Below the pieces are notes generated by a model. The model had not been told where the DNA came from, did not search any database, and was given only the letters and a program-made list of their open reading frames with translations. DNA of 64,000 nt from Rhizobium vallis. Lineage in GTDB: Bacteria; Pseudomonadota; Alphaproteobacteria; Rhizobiales; Rhizobiaceae. The stretch is from contig NZ_ML133699.1 in the NCBI RefSeq assembly GCF_003985155.1, positions 1 to 64,000 of the forward strand, read 5' to 3'. Below are positions 44,429-54,142 of the stretch, piece by piece (the stretch's first letter is position 1; the number at the start of each line of letters is the position of its first letter). A program made the position numbers and the translations under genes.

Positions 44429-44843
44429 GACCCAGCGCTCCTATTATGGCAGTCAACCCATCGACATCACTGCATTCCACCGTCACGCTCACCCCGTTCG
44501 GCAGTGAAGCGCTCAGCTTGGCCGCACAAGACAGCCTCTTGATGCTTTTATCCAAGCTGCTGCGCTGCACTGCCAGGCTCCGATCGGGACCGACCTGAAC
44601 CGGAACGAACGCCGGACCCCCAGGCACAGGATGACCAAGCCGCTTGGCCCTCTGTATCCATTTCCGCAGGAGATTGACATTCACGCCGTGTTCAAGCGCA
44701 AGCCGCGATACCGAGACCCCCGGTTCAAGGCAGGCTGCAACAAGACGATCTACCGAAGCTGGGTCATATCGACGGCGGCCGTCACTATCCCACAAGCCGC
44801 ACCCGCAGTCTTTGCTCATCTTCTTCCATGATTTGGTGTCCAC
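44409..44843 (-). CDS. tnpA: IS66-family protein TnpA (Orf1)
   Basis: This ~140-residue IS66 Orf1 has a helix-turn-helix (DRLVAACLEPGVSVSRLALE, then HGVNVNLLRKWIQ) and a C-terminal VTVECSDVDGLTAIIGAL segment. The frame opens at GTG 44843 inside a hairpin; ATG at 44819 (MSKDCGCGLW) is the more likely start. Confidence 0.85.
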   Translation of the reverse strand: MDTKSWKKMSKDCGCGLWDSDGRRRYDPASVDRLVAACLEPGVSVSRLALEHGVNVNLLRKWIQRAKRLGHPVPGGPAFVPVQVGPDRSLAVQRSSLDKSIKRLSCAAKLSASLPNGVSVTVECSDVDGLTAIIGALGHVQTWR

Positions 44844-44859
44844 CTATTTTGGTGGACAC
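44836..44859. repeat. Perfect hairpin GTGTCCACC-tatttt-GGTGGACAC
   Basis: A 9-bp perfect inverted repeat with a T-rich 6-base centre lies at the upstream edge of the IS66 remnant. It may mark the element end or be a terminator-like structure. Confidence 0.6.
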
Positions 44860-45320
44860 TTCATGCCTGAGAGCACTGCGCTTCAGAAGGTGCGCAGAAA
44901 TTCGCGCTTACGATGATCGACATTCCAACTACGAATCAAACCCAGTGAGGAACCCAAACTTTCAGCTAGAAGATACGCCACAGGCGGCGCGACGGATCGT
45001 GTCGGAGTTGGGCCTGAGGAAGATGACGGGGAGGGGGTCTGGCGTGGGGCATGCTGGGCGGAAGGTTCTAATCCTTTCAAGAGCGAGATGACGGCTCAAG
45101 GAAATTGAGTGCGCGCATTTTTTTAGAATATGTAACATATTTTTCATTTCTTCTAAATTGAGCTAATCCCTTTTTCGATCCTAGAGTTTGGATCACAGGC
45201 CGGTGGGAGGCGGCTGAGAGAGGCGCGGCGGCTTGCTGCTTTTCCGGAGGAGAACCATCGACGGCTGGAGATCGATCCGGAACTGCAGGCGCGCGCGTAT
45301 CATCCGGAAGGTGGGACCAG
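44860..45320. other. No assignable gene
   Basis: Short open frames occur but none resembles a known family. An A+T-rich patch (about 45110-45185) separates the IS66 remnant from the Tn3 fragment. Confidence 0.4.
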
Positions 45321-45599
45321 ATGATCCGGGAGGGCAACGCAACGCCGGCCTGGCTTGCCAACGACTTCAACGCCAGCCGTCGCCACGCTCTGATCGTGGC
45401 TCAAGTCATCAAGCTTTCCCAGAAGCTCACGGACTATTCGGTGACGATGTTCATCAAGCTGATGGGCAAGTTGTTCTCGCAAGCCAACAATCGAAAGAAG
45501 CAGCGACCGATGGACTGCAGAGCGAACACCGCCAAAGCACTTCGCTTATTTCTAGATACGATCACCGCACTGCAGTCCGCCAACGGTCACAAGAGATAA
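45321..45599 (+). pseudogene. Tn3-family transposase fragment
   Basis: The 92-codon frame (RRHALIVAQVIKLSQKLTDY, LFSQANNRKKQ, CRANTAKALRLFLDTITAL) resembles an internal helical segment of Tn3-family TnpA (pattern RR..L..F....L.D......D...G..F.RA..K). Both flanks of the ~1000-residue protein are missing, so it is a remnant. Confidence 0.5.
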
Positions 45600-46181
45600 T
45601 ATCATGGCCCCTTGTGGTACGATTTCTCATCGCAGTGATTGTAGAATGTGGCGTGCTTGCAGTCGCCGTGATCGCGGATGTCGTGGTCGTAGCCTTGCGT
45701 GCGATGGATGGTCTACCCGCAGTTCAAAACGTTTCGCGATACTGACCGAATCTTCAGCCGGGTTCCGGCCACATGCGCCCCGAAGCAATTATCGAGACCC
45801 AGATCGAATTGCCTAGGAAGCTCGGGGCGGAGATTTTTACGGATGCCGAAGGTGCTCTCGATCCGTGAGGATCGGTGATCTCGCTCCGCTCAACACCTCC
45901 AGCGGTGAAGGTGTCGCCCGCTACGCGGTTGTGTCCCCCGGCGCCTGGGTCCGTAAGGTCCTCGCGCGCCGTTCGACACGCTTTTGACTGTTGCCCGTCT
46001 ACGGGGACGAGGCGGAGGATTAAGCAGGATGTAAGCTGCGAGCAACTTGATCGCGTTGCCTTCAAAAGGGCTAGTGGGCTGAGTGGGCGTGTTCATGACT
46101 TAGACGCAGATCGATGAGATGTTATCTCTTACTGGCTGCGATGTGATCTTCTGATGTAGTCCACAGCATTGAACATATCTG
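45600..46181. other. No assignable gene
   Basis: I see only short frames in several phases and no conserved motif. The end of this stretch is the upstream region of the sugar ABC operon. Confidence 0.4.
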
Positions 46182-46210
46182 TTGACTCTGTGGTACTATC
46201 TCAGTATGCC
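46182..46210 (+). promoter_or_regulatory. Candidate sigma-70-type promoter of the sugar ABC operon
   Basis: TTGACT (46182-46187), a 17-bp spacer and TATGCC (46205-46210) lie 37 bp before the binding-protein start. The spacer includes GTGGTAC, a half-site-like sequence for a FadR/GntR repressor. The -10 match is weak. Confidence 0.35.
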
Positions 46211-46246
46211 ATTGTCATAGCTCTTTGTTCTTTGGGAGGAACTTTT

Positions 46247-47491
46247 ATGAAGAAATTGGCAGTGGCTGTCTCATTGGCAACCGCTCTCCTCGGCTCTACG
46301 GCTGTTTACGCTGCCGACGTCGAGGTCGTGCATTGGTGGACCTCGGGTGGCGAACAGGCCGCCGCGAAGGTCTTCGCCGAAGAATTTAACAAGACCGGTG
46401 ACACCTGGGTCGATGGTGCCATCGCTCTCGGCGAAACTGCCCGCGCCACGGTAATGCAGCGTGCTCTGGGCGGCGACCCCCCCGATGTCGCGCAGTTCAA
46501 TCCTGGCCGTCAGTATGAAGAGCTGATCCAGGCTGGCCTGCTGCTTGACCTCACTCCGTTGGCGGAAAAAGAAGGCTGGGACAAATTTATCCGTCCCAAA
46601 GCGACCGCCGATAAATGCCACATCGACGGCAAGTGGTGGTGCGTCCCCACCAATATTCACTCCCAACAGTGGGCTTGGATCTCCAACGCCGCGTTCGAAA
46701 AGGCCGGCATCACCGAGATTCCAACCGACATCGACGGCCTAGTTGCTTCTCTGCCTGCTCTTAAGAAAGCTGGCGTAATCCCGATTGCTGTGGGTGGTGA
46801 TGGCGGCGGTTGGCAGATCACGCTTCTTGCCAACGCGCTTTTCCTCAACATCCTGGGCGCGGAAAAACGCGAAGCGGTGCTCAAGGATCTGGACACCAAA
46901 GTTGCTGCCGGTCCGGAAGTTACCAAAGTTTTCGAAACCATCCGTGCCCTGTCAGAATATTCCGATGAAGGCGCGGCCAACCGCAACTGGAACGACACGA
47001 CGGCTCTTGTCCTGAACGACCGGGCCGGTTTTCAGATTATGGGGGACTGGGCTCACGGTGAATTCGCTTTGGCCGGTAAGGTCGCGGGAAAAGATTATAC
47101 CTGTGCCCTCGGGCCTTCCAAGAAGCCCTACATCTCGCTTGGTGGCGACATCTTCGTGTTCTTCAAGCAGAACGATCCTGAAGTCGAGCGCGCTCAGCTC
47201 TCTCTGGCCTCGATGATGGTCAGTCCCGAAGTGCAGGTGAAGTTCAACCTCGCGAAGGGTTCGCTGCCGATCCGTTCAGACGTCGATATGTCGGCTGCCG
47301 ACGCCTGCATGCAGATCGGTATCCCGCTGCTGGACGATCCCTCCCGCGTAGTGCCGTCTGACAGCACCTGGCGAACCGAGGCCTTTCAGCAGCAGGAGAA
47401 CGCCCTTTACTCGGACATCTGGTTCAATAAGGATCTCTCGATTGCCGACGCACAAGCGCGCTTCGTAGACATGATCGCCAACGCCAATTAA
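46247..47491 (+). CDS. Sugar ABC transporter substrate-binding protein (CUT1)
   Basis: This 414-residue family 1 solute-binding protein has a signal peptide (LAVAVSLATALLGSTAVYAA) and the typical opening VEVVHWWTSGGE. Conserved blocks shared with the two broken paralogues in this window include QFN, GFQIMGDWAHGEF and AKGSLPIRSDV. It resembles glucose/mannose-type binders (GtsA/GltE style). It heads an operon with two permeases, an ATPase and two sugar-metabolic enzymes. GGGAGGA precedes ATG 46247; an upstream in-frame extension lacks a signal-peptide N-terminus. Confidence 0.93.
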   Translation: MKKLAVAVSLATALLGSTAVYAADVEVVHWWTSGGEQAAAKVFAEEFNKTGDTWVDGAIALGETARATVMQRALGGDPPDVAQFNPGRQYEELIQAGLLLDLTPLAEKEGWDKFIRPKATADKCHIDGKWWCVPTNIHSQQWAWISNAAFEKAGITEIPTDIDGLVASLPALKKAGVIPIAVGGDGGGWQITLLANALFLNILGAEKREAVLKDLDTKVAAGPEVTKVFETIRALSEYSDEGAANRNWNDTTALVLNDRAGFQIMGDWAHGEFALAGKVAGKDYTCALGPSKKPYISLGGDIFVFFKQNDPEVERAQLSLASMMVSPEVQVKFNLAKGSLPIRSDVDMSAADACMQIGIPLLDDPSRVVPSDSTWRTEAFQQQENALYSDIWFNKDLSIADAQARFVDMIANAN

Positions 47492-47561
47492 TCGACAACT
47501 CCCGGTGGCCACCTCTAGTGGCCACTTTTCTTTTGGACGCAGCGCCGCGAAGGAGGCTCTG

Positions 47562-48518
47562 ATGGCAACGACTTTGCCAGCCGACAACTCTGCTGAGATC
47601 GGGTCTGTCGAGCAACTCAAGGCAGCCGGGCGCAATCGCCGCCGGATGGCGCTGCTTCCCTCGGTTATCGGCACTCTCCCAATGGCCGCCACAGCCATTC
47701 TCATCTACATTGTCTGCATCATCTTTACCGTCATTTGGTCATTTACCGACTCAAGGTTGTTCCCCAACTTTCATTTCATTGGCTTCAAACAGTATTTCGA
47801 TCTTTGGCGCGAGCCGCGCTGGATCGTTTCTGTTGCCAATATTTGGATCTTTGGTTTCGGCGCCATCGTCTGTAATATGGTGTTCGGCTTCCTGCTCGCG
47901 GTCTTCCTCGACCAACGAGTGAAGAATGAAGACCTTTTACGCACCATTTTCCTTTATCCCTTCGCCCTGTCGCTCGTGATCACCGGTCTCGTCTGGCAAT
48001 GGATGATGGACCCAAATCTGGGCATTCAGTCCGCAGTTCGGGCTATGGGATGGACCGATTTCCGCTTCGCTCCGATTTCCAATCCCGGCACCGCGCTGAT
48101 CGGGCTTGTGGTGGGCAATTTCTGGAACGGGGTCGGCGTCACCATGGCCATCCTGCTCGCCGGCCTGCGCGGAGTTGACGGCGAAATCTGGAAAGCGGCC
48201 AAGATTGACGGCATTCCCGCCTGGCGCTCCTACATCTTTATCGTCCTGCCGATGATGAAAGGCGCCATCGTGACTGCGCTCGTGCTGCAGGCCGTGAGCA
48301 TCATCCGCGTCTTCGACCTTGTGGTCGCCATGACCGGGGGCGGACCGGGTATCAGCACCTATATGCCCGCGCTCTACGTCATCCAGCAGATCAATGCCCG
48401 CAACGTGGCCCAGGGCATGGCTGCGGCAACCCTGATGCTTCTGCCGGTTCTTGCGGTCCTGCTTCTGGTTCAGGGCCTTCGCATCCGCGCTGAAATGAAA
48501 GCGAAACACGCCAAATGA
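47562..48518 (+). CDS. Sugar ABC transporter permease (MalF/UgpA type)
   Basis: This 318-residue CUT1 permease has about six helices and the EAA loop AAKIDGIPAWRSYIFIVLP (about residues 224-242). MTGGGPGISTYMPALYV is typical of this subunit. AAGGAGG precedes ATG 47562. Its stop overlaps the next permease start. Confidence 0.92.
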   Translation: MATTLPADNSAEIGSVEQLKAAGRNRRRMALLPSVIGTLPMAATAILIYIVCIIFTVIWSFTDSRLFPNFHFIGFKQYFDLWREPRWIVSVANIWIFGFGAIVCNMVFGFLLAVFLDQRVKNEDLLRTIFLYPFALSLVITGLVWQWMMDPNLGIQSAVRAMGWTDFRFAPISNPGTALIGLVVGNFWNGVGVTMAILLAGLRGVDGEIWKAAKIDGIPAWRSYIFIVLPMMKGAIVTALVLQAVSIIRVFDLVVAMTGGGPGISTYMPALYVIQQINARNVAQGMAAATLMLLPVLAVLLLVQGLRIRAEMKAKHAK

Positions 48519-49444
48519 GCACCATTACTGCTGATAATCGCGCCCACGCACCCGGGACACTCGCTGCTGGCGAACCGCGCGGCCCGTTGCCCAAGCGGCT
48601 TACCGCAGACCGGATCGGCGTTTACGCATTTCTGATCATCACGGCGATCTTCTTCCTGATACCGCTATGGGTCATGGTCGTGACCTCGCTCAAAACCATG
48701 CCGGAAATCCGCGACGGCCTGCTCTTCAATTGGCCGCGCGAACTAACCTTCGATCCTTGGATCAAGGCCTGGTCCGCCGCCTGTACCGGCATCGAATGCC
48801 GTGGTCTCCAGCCCGGCTTCCTCAACTCGGTAAAGATTACCCTTCTGAGCGTGCCGATCTCGATCGTCATCGCCATGATCAACGGCTATGCCTTGAGCTT
48901 CTGGAAGTATAAGAGCGCCGATTTCCTCTTTGGCGTTCTGATGTTCGGTGCCTTCGTGCCTTACCAGGTCGTCGTCTACCCCATGATCATCGGCATGGGC
49001 CGGATTGGCCTCTTTGGTACGCTGACCGGCATCGTCCTGGTGCATACCGCCTTTGGCATGCCGATCTTGACACTGCTGTTTCGCAACTTCTTCACCGCGC
49101 TCCCTGCGGAACTCTTCAAGGCGGCCCGCGTCGACGGTGCCGGATTCTGGCAGGTCTTTTTCCAGATTATGCTGCCCATGTCGCTGCCGATTGCCGTTGT
49201 GGCACTCATCCTGCAGGTCACCGGCATCTGGAACGACTTCCTGTTCGGACTGGTCTTTGGCGGTCGCGAAAACAGCCCAATGACCGTCCAGCTCAACAAC
49301 ATCGTCCAGACCACCACCGGCACACGTGAATACAACGTCAACATGGCCGCTACCATTATCACCGGCCTTGTACCGCTATTCGTCTACTTCGTTTCCGGCA
49401 AATGGTTTGTCCGCGGCATCGCTGCTGGCGCAATCAAGGGTTAG
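48515..49444 (+). CDS. Sugar ABC transporter permease (MalG/UgpE type)
   Basis: This 309-residue partner permease has the EAA loop AARVDGAGFWQVFFQIMLP (about residues 205-223) and the C-terminal FVRGIAAGAIKG typical of MalG-type subunits. It overlaps the previous gene by 4 bases. Confidence 0.92.
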   Translation: MSTITADNRAHAPGTLAAGEPRGPLPKRLTADRIGVYAFLIITAIFFLIPLWVMVVTSLKTMPEIRDGLLFNWPRELTFDPWIKAWSAACTGIECRGLQPGFLNSVKITLLSVPISIVIAMINGYALSFWKYKSADFLFGVLMFGAFVPYQVVVYPMIIGMGRIGLFGTLTGIVLVHTAFGMPILTLLFRNFFTALPAELFKAARVDGAGFWQVFFQIMLPMSLPIAVVALILQVTGIWNDFLFGLVFGGRENSPMTVQLNNIVQTTTGTREYNVNMAATIITGLVPLFVYFVSGKWFVRGIAAGAIKG

Positions 49445-49448
49445 TCTC

Positions 49449-50531
49449 ATGAAACCTAGCGTTTCCATCAAAGACCTCACGCTCAGCTTCGGCAACGTCA
49501 AGGTTCTTGAAAACCTTAACCTTGATATAGCAGAGGGCGAGTTCATCGTGTTGCTCGGGCCCTCGGGTTGCGGCAAATCCACGCTGCTCAACTGTATCGC
49601 GGGCCTGCTCGAGATCAGCGACGGACAAATCTTCATCTCCGGCAAGAATGTCACTTGGGAAGAGCCCAAAAATCGGGGCATCGGTATGGTGTTCCAGTCC
49701 TACGCGCTCTATCCGCAGATGACGGTGGAAAGGAACCTTAGTTTTGGCCTCCGTGTCGCCGGCATGCCCAAGGCGGAAATCGACAAGCGCGTTGCCCGTG
49801 CTGCCGAAATTCTACAGATCCAGCCGCTACTGCAGCGCAAGCCGGCCAACCTGTCGGGCGGCCAGCGCCAGCGCGTTGCCATCGGCCGCGCTCTGGTGCG
49901 TGATGTTGATGTGTTCCTATTCGACGAGCCGCTATCCAACCTCGATGCCAAGCTTCGGTCCGACCTGCGCGTCGAAATCAAGCGCCTGCACCAGCGCCTG
50001 AAGAATACTATGATCTACGTGACCCACGACCAGATCGAGGCTTTGACGCTGGCAAATCGCATTGCCATCATGAAAAATGGCGTGATCCAGCAGCTTGCCG
50101 ATCCGCACACCATCTACAACAAGCCAACGAATCTCTACGTTGCCGACTTTATCGGTTCGCCCTCGATGAACTTTATTCAAGGAATGGTCGAAGGCGATAC
50201 GTTCATTGCTGGCGACGGCACACGCATCCCGGTCGGCGCCTATGAATTTGCCGGCGGCCTCTCTGGCTCGACCAAGGCCGTTCTCGGCGTTCGGCCTGAA
50301 CATATCCTTTTGGGCGATGCGGCTCGCTCCATGCCGTTCCAGACCACTGCGGATGTCGAAATCGTCGAGCCTATGGGATCCGAAACCCTCGCTTGGACCA
50401 AGGTAGCCGGCACCCCGGTCACCTTCCGATGCTCCAGTGACATCCCTCTGGCTGTAGGCGACAAGGTCAATGTCGGCTTCGACATCGCACGCGGCTCGCT
50501 GTTCGACGCGCAGTCCGAAAACCGTCTTTAG
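49449..50531 (+). CDS. Sugar ABC transporter ATP-binding protein (UgpC/MsmK type)
   Basis: This 360-residue ATPase has Walker A GPSGCGKST, Q loop MVFQSYALYPQM, signature LSGGQRQRVAIGRAL, Walker B VFLFDEPLSNLDAKL, switch His VTHDQIEAL and a C-terminal TOBE/MalK regulatory domain (LGVRPEHI). The frame is open further upstream, but ATG 49449 follows the permease stop by 4 bases and gives the family N-terminus. Confidence 0.93.
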   Translation: MKPSVSIKDLTLSFGNVKVLENLNLDIAEGEFIVLLGPSGCGKSTLLNCIAGLLEISDGQIFISGKNVTWEEPKNRGIGMVFQSYALYPQMTVERNLSFGLRVAGMPKAEIDKRVARAAEILQIQPLLQRKPANLSGGQRQRVAIGRALVRDVDVFLFDEPLSNLDAKLRSDLRVEIKRLHQRLKNTMIYVTHDQIEALTLANRIAIMKNGVIQQLADPHTIYNKPTNLYVADFIGSPSMNFIQGMVEGDTFIAGDGTRIPVGAYEFAGGLSGSTKAVLGVRPEHILLGDAARSMPFQTTADVEIVEPMGSETLAWTKVAGTPVTFRCSSDIPLAVGDKVNVGFDIARGSLFDAQSENRL

Positions 50532-50714
50532 GAACTTGGGTGGGGCTCATGTCCCACCCCTACCGACTGTCGCCCGGCGACGGCCGGGCTCATTTTGCAA
50601 ACTTGGAATGGATCCCATCCAAACTTTGCCCTTGCGCTCGACCCGAGCACTGGGATGACACCAAAAGGCAGGATTCAGCCTGCCGTACCGATTGAAAACT
50701 GCAAAGAGGCCACA

Positions 50715-51464
50715 ATGACCGAACTCTCCTTTCAGCTCTACAGCGCTCGTAATTACCCGTCGTTCTCCGAACTCCTGACCAAGCTGTCCGAAATCGGCTT
50801 CAAGCAGGTGGAGGGTTATGGCGGCCTCTATGCCGACGCCGCCGCCCTACGCGCCGAGCTCGACAAGAACCGCCTCTCCATGCCGACAGGTCACTTCAGC
50901 CTCGATCAGCTCAAGGATACCGACGCCGCGCTCCAGACCGCTGAAACTCTGGGTATGAAGCGCCTGCATTGCCCCTCCATCAGTCCCGACAAGCGTAGCG
51001 AACATGAAGCCGAGTGGCTAGAACTGGCGGAGACATTAGCATCGATCGGCGAGAAGGTTACCGCTGCCGGCTACGGCTTTGGATGGCACAACCACGATTT
51101 CGAGTTTAAGGCGACTACCACCGGCCGCACGCCGATGGAAATCATCCTCGAGACCGCCCCCAAGATCGAATGGGAATGCGACGTGGCCTGGGTCCTCCGC
51201 GGGAAGGTTGATCCACTAACCTGGTTCGACCGCTACGGCGACCGTATATCCGCTGTGCACGTCAAAGATATTTCAACCGAAGGCGAAAACCTGGAGGAAA
51301 GCGGCTGGGCTGATGTCGGTCATGGCATTGTCGGCTGGGACAACATGATCAAGGAAGTAAAATCGCGCACCAAGGCGCAGTACTTCGTTGCCGAGCATGA
51401 CAACCCGACCAACGCGATCCGTTTCGGCACGCGCTCATTCGCTACTGTTAGCAAGTGGAAGTAA
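50715..51464 (+). CDS. Sugar phosphate isomerase/epimerase (xylose isomerase-like TIM barrel)
   Basis: This 249-residue AP-endonuclease-2-type TIM barrel begins SFQLYSARNYPSF. Metal-site segments include WHNHDFEF, the WECDVAWVL block, HVKDIS and a late EHDN. Such proteins isomerise or epimerise sugars and keto-sugars, often together with a Gfo/Idh/MocA dehydrogenase, as here. It belongs to the sugar ABC operon. Confidence 0.88.
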   Translation: MTELSFQLYSARNYPSFSELLTKLSEIGFKQVEGYGGLYADAAALRAELDKNRLSMPTGHFSLDQLKDTDAALQTAETLGMKRLHCPSISPDKRSEHEAEWLELAETLASIGEKVTAAGYGFGWHNHDFEFKATTTGRTPMEIILETAPKIEWECDVAWVLRGKVDPLTWFDRYGDRISAVHVKDISTEGENLEESGWADVGHGIVGWDNMIKEVKSRTKAQYFVAEHDNPTNAIRFGTRSFATVSKWK

Positions 51465-51469
51465 GTTAA

Positions 51470-52612
51470 ATGGCTAAGACCTATGGAGTCGGCATCATGG
51501 GTGTCGGCAATATCTCTGCCGCTTACCTCCGTCTCGCGCCCCTGTTTAAGGGCCTCGAGGTCCGTGCCGTGGCGGACAAAATGCCGGAGGCTGCGCAAAA
51601 GCGCGCCGAGGAGTTTGGCGTCGCTGCGCAGACCCCGGATGAGCTCCTGAAAAACAGTGAGATCGACGTCGTGGTGAACCTCACCATTCCCTCGACGCAC
51701 TATAAGGTGTCTTACGACATCATTTCCGCGGGCAAGCATGCCTATTCGGAAAAGCCCTTTGTTCTTTCCGTAGAAGAAGGACTTTCCCTTAAGAAAGCGG
51801 CAGATCAGCGCAATCTCAAGGTCGGGTCGGCTCCGGACACCTTTCTGGGCGGCGCTCACCAGCAAGCGCGGGAGATCATCGATTCCGGCAAGCTCGGCAA
51901 GATCATGAGCGGCACAACTCACGTCATGAGCCGTGGCATGGAGCATTGGCACCCGAATCCGGATTTCTTCTTTCAGCCTGGCGGTGGCCCGATCCTTGAT
52001 CTCGGTCCTTACTACATCACCGATCTCGTGCATCTGCTGGGGCCGGTGAAGCGCTTGTCATCCTTTACCAATATGGCACGCACTGAACGTGAAGTGACGG
52101 CCGAAGGACCTTACAAGGGTACCGTCATCAAGGTTGGCACGCCCACGACCATCCATGGCGTGCTTGAATTTCACAACGACGCCATCGTTACCATCGGTGC
52201 CAGCTGGGACGTCGCGGCTCACGGCCACCACAATATCGAACTGTATGGCACCGATGGATCGATCTTCGTGCCCGACCCGAACTACTTCGGCGGAGAACTC
52301 GAAACAGCAGCACTCGATGGTTCCCGTAGCCGTGTCGCGCCGTGGGAACATCCGTTCGGCAAGCCCAACCAGAACCTCGACGACACCATTCCGCGTGCCA
52401 ACTATCGCTGCGCTGGACTCGCCGACATGATGTTGTCGCACGAAACCGGCGAAACCCCGCGTTGCGGCCTTGATGTAGCGCTGCACGTGGTGGAAGTCTT
52501 AACCGGTTTGCTCAAGGCAGGCGAGAGCGGGAAAGTTCTCACCCTTCAGACCACTTGCGAGCGCCCGCGCGCCCTCGGCATTGAAGCCGCGCAGGCCCTG
52601 CTCAAGGATTGA
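51470..52612 (+). CDS. Gfo/Idh/MocA-family NAD(P)-dependent sugar oxidoreductase
   Basis: This 380-residue dehydrogenase has an N-terminal Rossmann fold (GVGIMGVGNISAAYLRLAPL), the family EKP motif (HAYSEKPFVLSVEEGL; Lys about residue 97) and a C-terminal alpha/beta domain with GGGPILDLGPYYITDLVHLL. It starts 5 bp after the isomerase gene. A transport-oxidation-isomerisation sequence for one sugar is the likely operon logic. Confidence 0.9.
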   Translation: MAKTYGVGIMGVGNISAAYLRLAPLFKGLEVRAVADKMPEAAQKRAEEFGVAAQTPDELLKNSEIDVVVNLTIPSTHYKVSYDIISAGKHAYSEKPFVLSVEEGLSLKKAADQRNLKVGSAPDTFLGGAHQQAREIIDSGKLGKIMSGTTHVMSRGMEHWHPNPDFFFQPGGGPILDLGPYYITDLVHLLGPVKRLSSFTNMARTEREVTAEGPYKGTVIKVGTPTTIHGVLEFHNDAIVTIGASWDVAAHGHHNIELYGTDGSIFVPDPNYFGGELETAALDGSRSRVAPWEHPFGKPNQNLDDTIPRANYRCAGLADMMLSHETGETPRCGLDVALHVVEVLTGLLKAGESGKVLTLQTTCERPRALGIEAAQALLKD

Positions 52613-52999
52613 GATGCTGAGAAGCTGTAGGGCAGAGGGCGGCGCGCAAGTGTCGCCCGTACAAAAAGGCCCGAACCGAAATAGTTCAAAGGTCGCAAGA
52701 ATAGTTACTCATGGCCACAACCACCATCCGAGCGTGTATCGCCGCGCGAAAGATATCTGATCGCCGGCTTTGATAACCGGGGACGACACGAAGAAAGGCG
52801 CTATCAATTGAAAAGAAAACGGGAGACTTGCCGGCAGGATTGGTACGATAGGCGCGCGCGACCTCCCACTTTTCGATCTGACTGACAACCTTTCCCAGTC
52901 GGCTGGTAACGGTTCGGTGATTATAAGGCCGCGTGGCCGGCGCTTCAACATCCCCAACGTCTGAGAAGTCTAGTCTTGGTACGATCCAACGAAAGTATC
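52613..52999. other. Intergenic region, no gene seen
   Basis: This interval lies between the convergent 3' ends of the sugar operon and the GntR regulator. No gene and no clear terminator hairpin were recognised. Confidence 0.4.
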
Positions 53000-53758
53000 T
53001 CACTGCTCGCCGTCAAGAACATTGCTGGTCTCCAAGTCATTTTCATCGGCCCCGCGCATGAGGCCGCGGAACCTCATCTGGCTCCGACCGATGTGGTTTT
53101 TCATACATTCGCGTGCACGCTCGACATCCCCAGTGGCAATAGCCTCGCAGATCGCGTCGTGTTCGTCGATGGATTTGCTGAGATATGGCGGGGTGATCAG
53201 GGTGCCAAGCTTCGCACCTTGCGGTGCGCGCCAAGGGCGGATGGCTAGACCCATGCGGTCAAAGAACTCACGGAAGGCTTCATTGTTCGTGGCTTCGGCA
53301 ATGGAGCGGTGGAAGGCCCAGTCCGCTTCTTCAGTAGAATCGTTGTTGGCGAATGCCATTTTGAACGCGTCCGCTGCTTGCCAGATTTTCTCTTCCTGAG
53401 CCCATGATCGTCTGGAGGCCGCCAGTCCTGCAGCGTGAACCTCCACTGCCATCCGCAATTCGAGAATGTCGAGCATGGATGCGGAAAAATGGAAACTATC
53501 AGAACCCTGCACGGCGTGCGCATCCAGATCGAGCTTCTGGGATACGAACACGCCGACACCATGCTTCGCCTCCAGGAGGCCGTCGGCCCGCAGTGCCGCG
53601 ATAGCCTCACGGATCGTTGTCCGGCTGACTCCGAGCTCAAGGGCAAGGGCCTTCTCCGTAGGAAGCTTGTCTCCGACCTTCGTCGCGTCGTCGAGGATCC
53701 TCTCCTGAAGCGCCCTCTTGGTTTTGAGGGTTAGCGTATTTTTCGCTGTCGAAACCAA
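53000..53758 (-). CDS. FadR-subfamily GntR transcriptional regulator
   Basis: This 252-residue regulator has an N-terminal GntR winged helix (DKLPTEKALALELGVSRTTI, then REAIAALRADGLLEAKHGVG) and an all-helical FCD effector domain (LDILELRMAVEVHAAGLAA, FHRSIAEATNN, and HDAICEAIATGDVERARECM with the metal-binding His). The start is TTG 53758, preceded by AGGA. It is convergent with the sugar ABC operon and is its probable repressor. Confidence 0.88.
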   Translation of the reverse strand: MVSTAKNTLTLKTKRALQERILDDATKVGDKLPTEKALALELGVSRTTIREAIAALRADGLLEAKHGVGVFVSQKLDLDAHAVQGSDSFHFSASMLDILELRMAVEVHAAGLAASRRSWAQEEKIWQAADAFKMAFANNDSTEEADWAFHRSIAEATNNEAFREFFDRMGLAIRPWRAPQGAKLGTLITPPYLSKSIDEHDAICEAIATGDVERARECMKNHIGRSQMRFRGLMRGADENDLETSNVLDGEQ

Positions 53759-53762
53759 ATTC

Positions 53763-53775
53763 GGTATTTCCTACC
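53763..53775. promoter_or_regulatory. Candidate GntR/FadR operator
   Basis: GGTA-tttcc-TACC directly upstream of the regulator's start has the inverted GGT/ACC geometry of FadR-type operators, suggesting autoregulation. It is short and overlaps the ribosome-binding region. Confidence 0.35.
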
Positions 53776-54018
53776 CAGGTGATCATATCTTTGGGACGTA
53801 TCTTTGCGCTGCAAGACGGTTTTTGTCTACACAGTTTCCGAAAACCGTCCAAGTCGCATCGGTGCGGAAGGGGCACAATCCCGTTGAAAAAAATCAGATC
53901 TCCTTCAGTCCGTGATCAGACCTTTGCCGCTCAGCCGGCCGCAGAGCCAATAAAAATCAGGGGACGAGCGGACGGGTGGCATCAATCAGAAATACGTTCC
54001 AGAATAGGGCATAGACAG

Positions 54019-54142
54019 ATGGACAACTCAAAAGCCAGGATTGGCGTCGACAGCGGCGGTGCACTCACCGACGTTGCGATGGAATACGCGGGGAAGATAC
54101 TCTCCACGAAGGTGCTGACGAACTACAGCACCCCCGAGGCCG
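54019..54142 (+). pseudogene. Hydantoinase/oxoprolinase (HyuA-type), N-terminal stub
   Basis: ATG 54019 opens a frame whose residues 7-40 (RIGVDSGGALTDVAMEYAGK, then ILSTKVLTNYSTPEA) match the phosphate-loop start of HyuA/oxoprolinase proteins (RIGVDxGGTFTD). The frame then runs into IS6-type sequence, so only ~40 of ~690 residues remain. In the GGTFTD motif the usual Thr-Phe is Ala-Leu. Confidence 0.7.

Larger units (their letters stand above)
44060..44859 (-). mobile_element. IS66-family element remnant (tnpA-tnpB only)
   Basis: tnpA and tnpB lie in the normal order, but tnpC, which encodes the DDE transposase, is absent because the Nudix gene occupies the space. The element is therefore defective. 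The upstream boundary is near the hairpin at 44836-44859. Confidence 0.8.
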
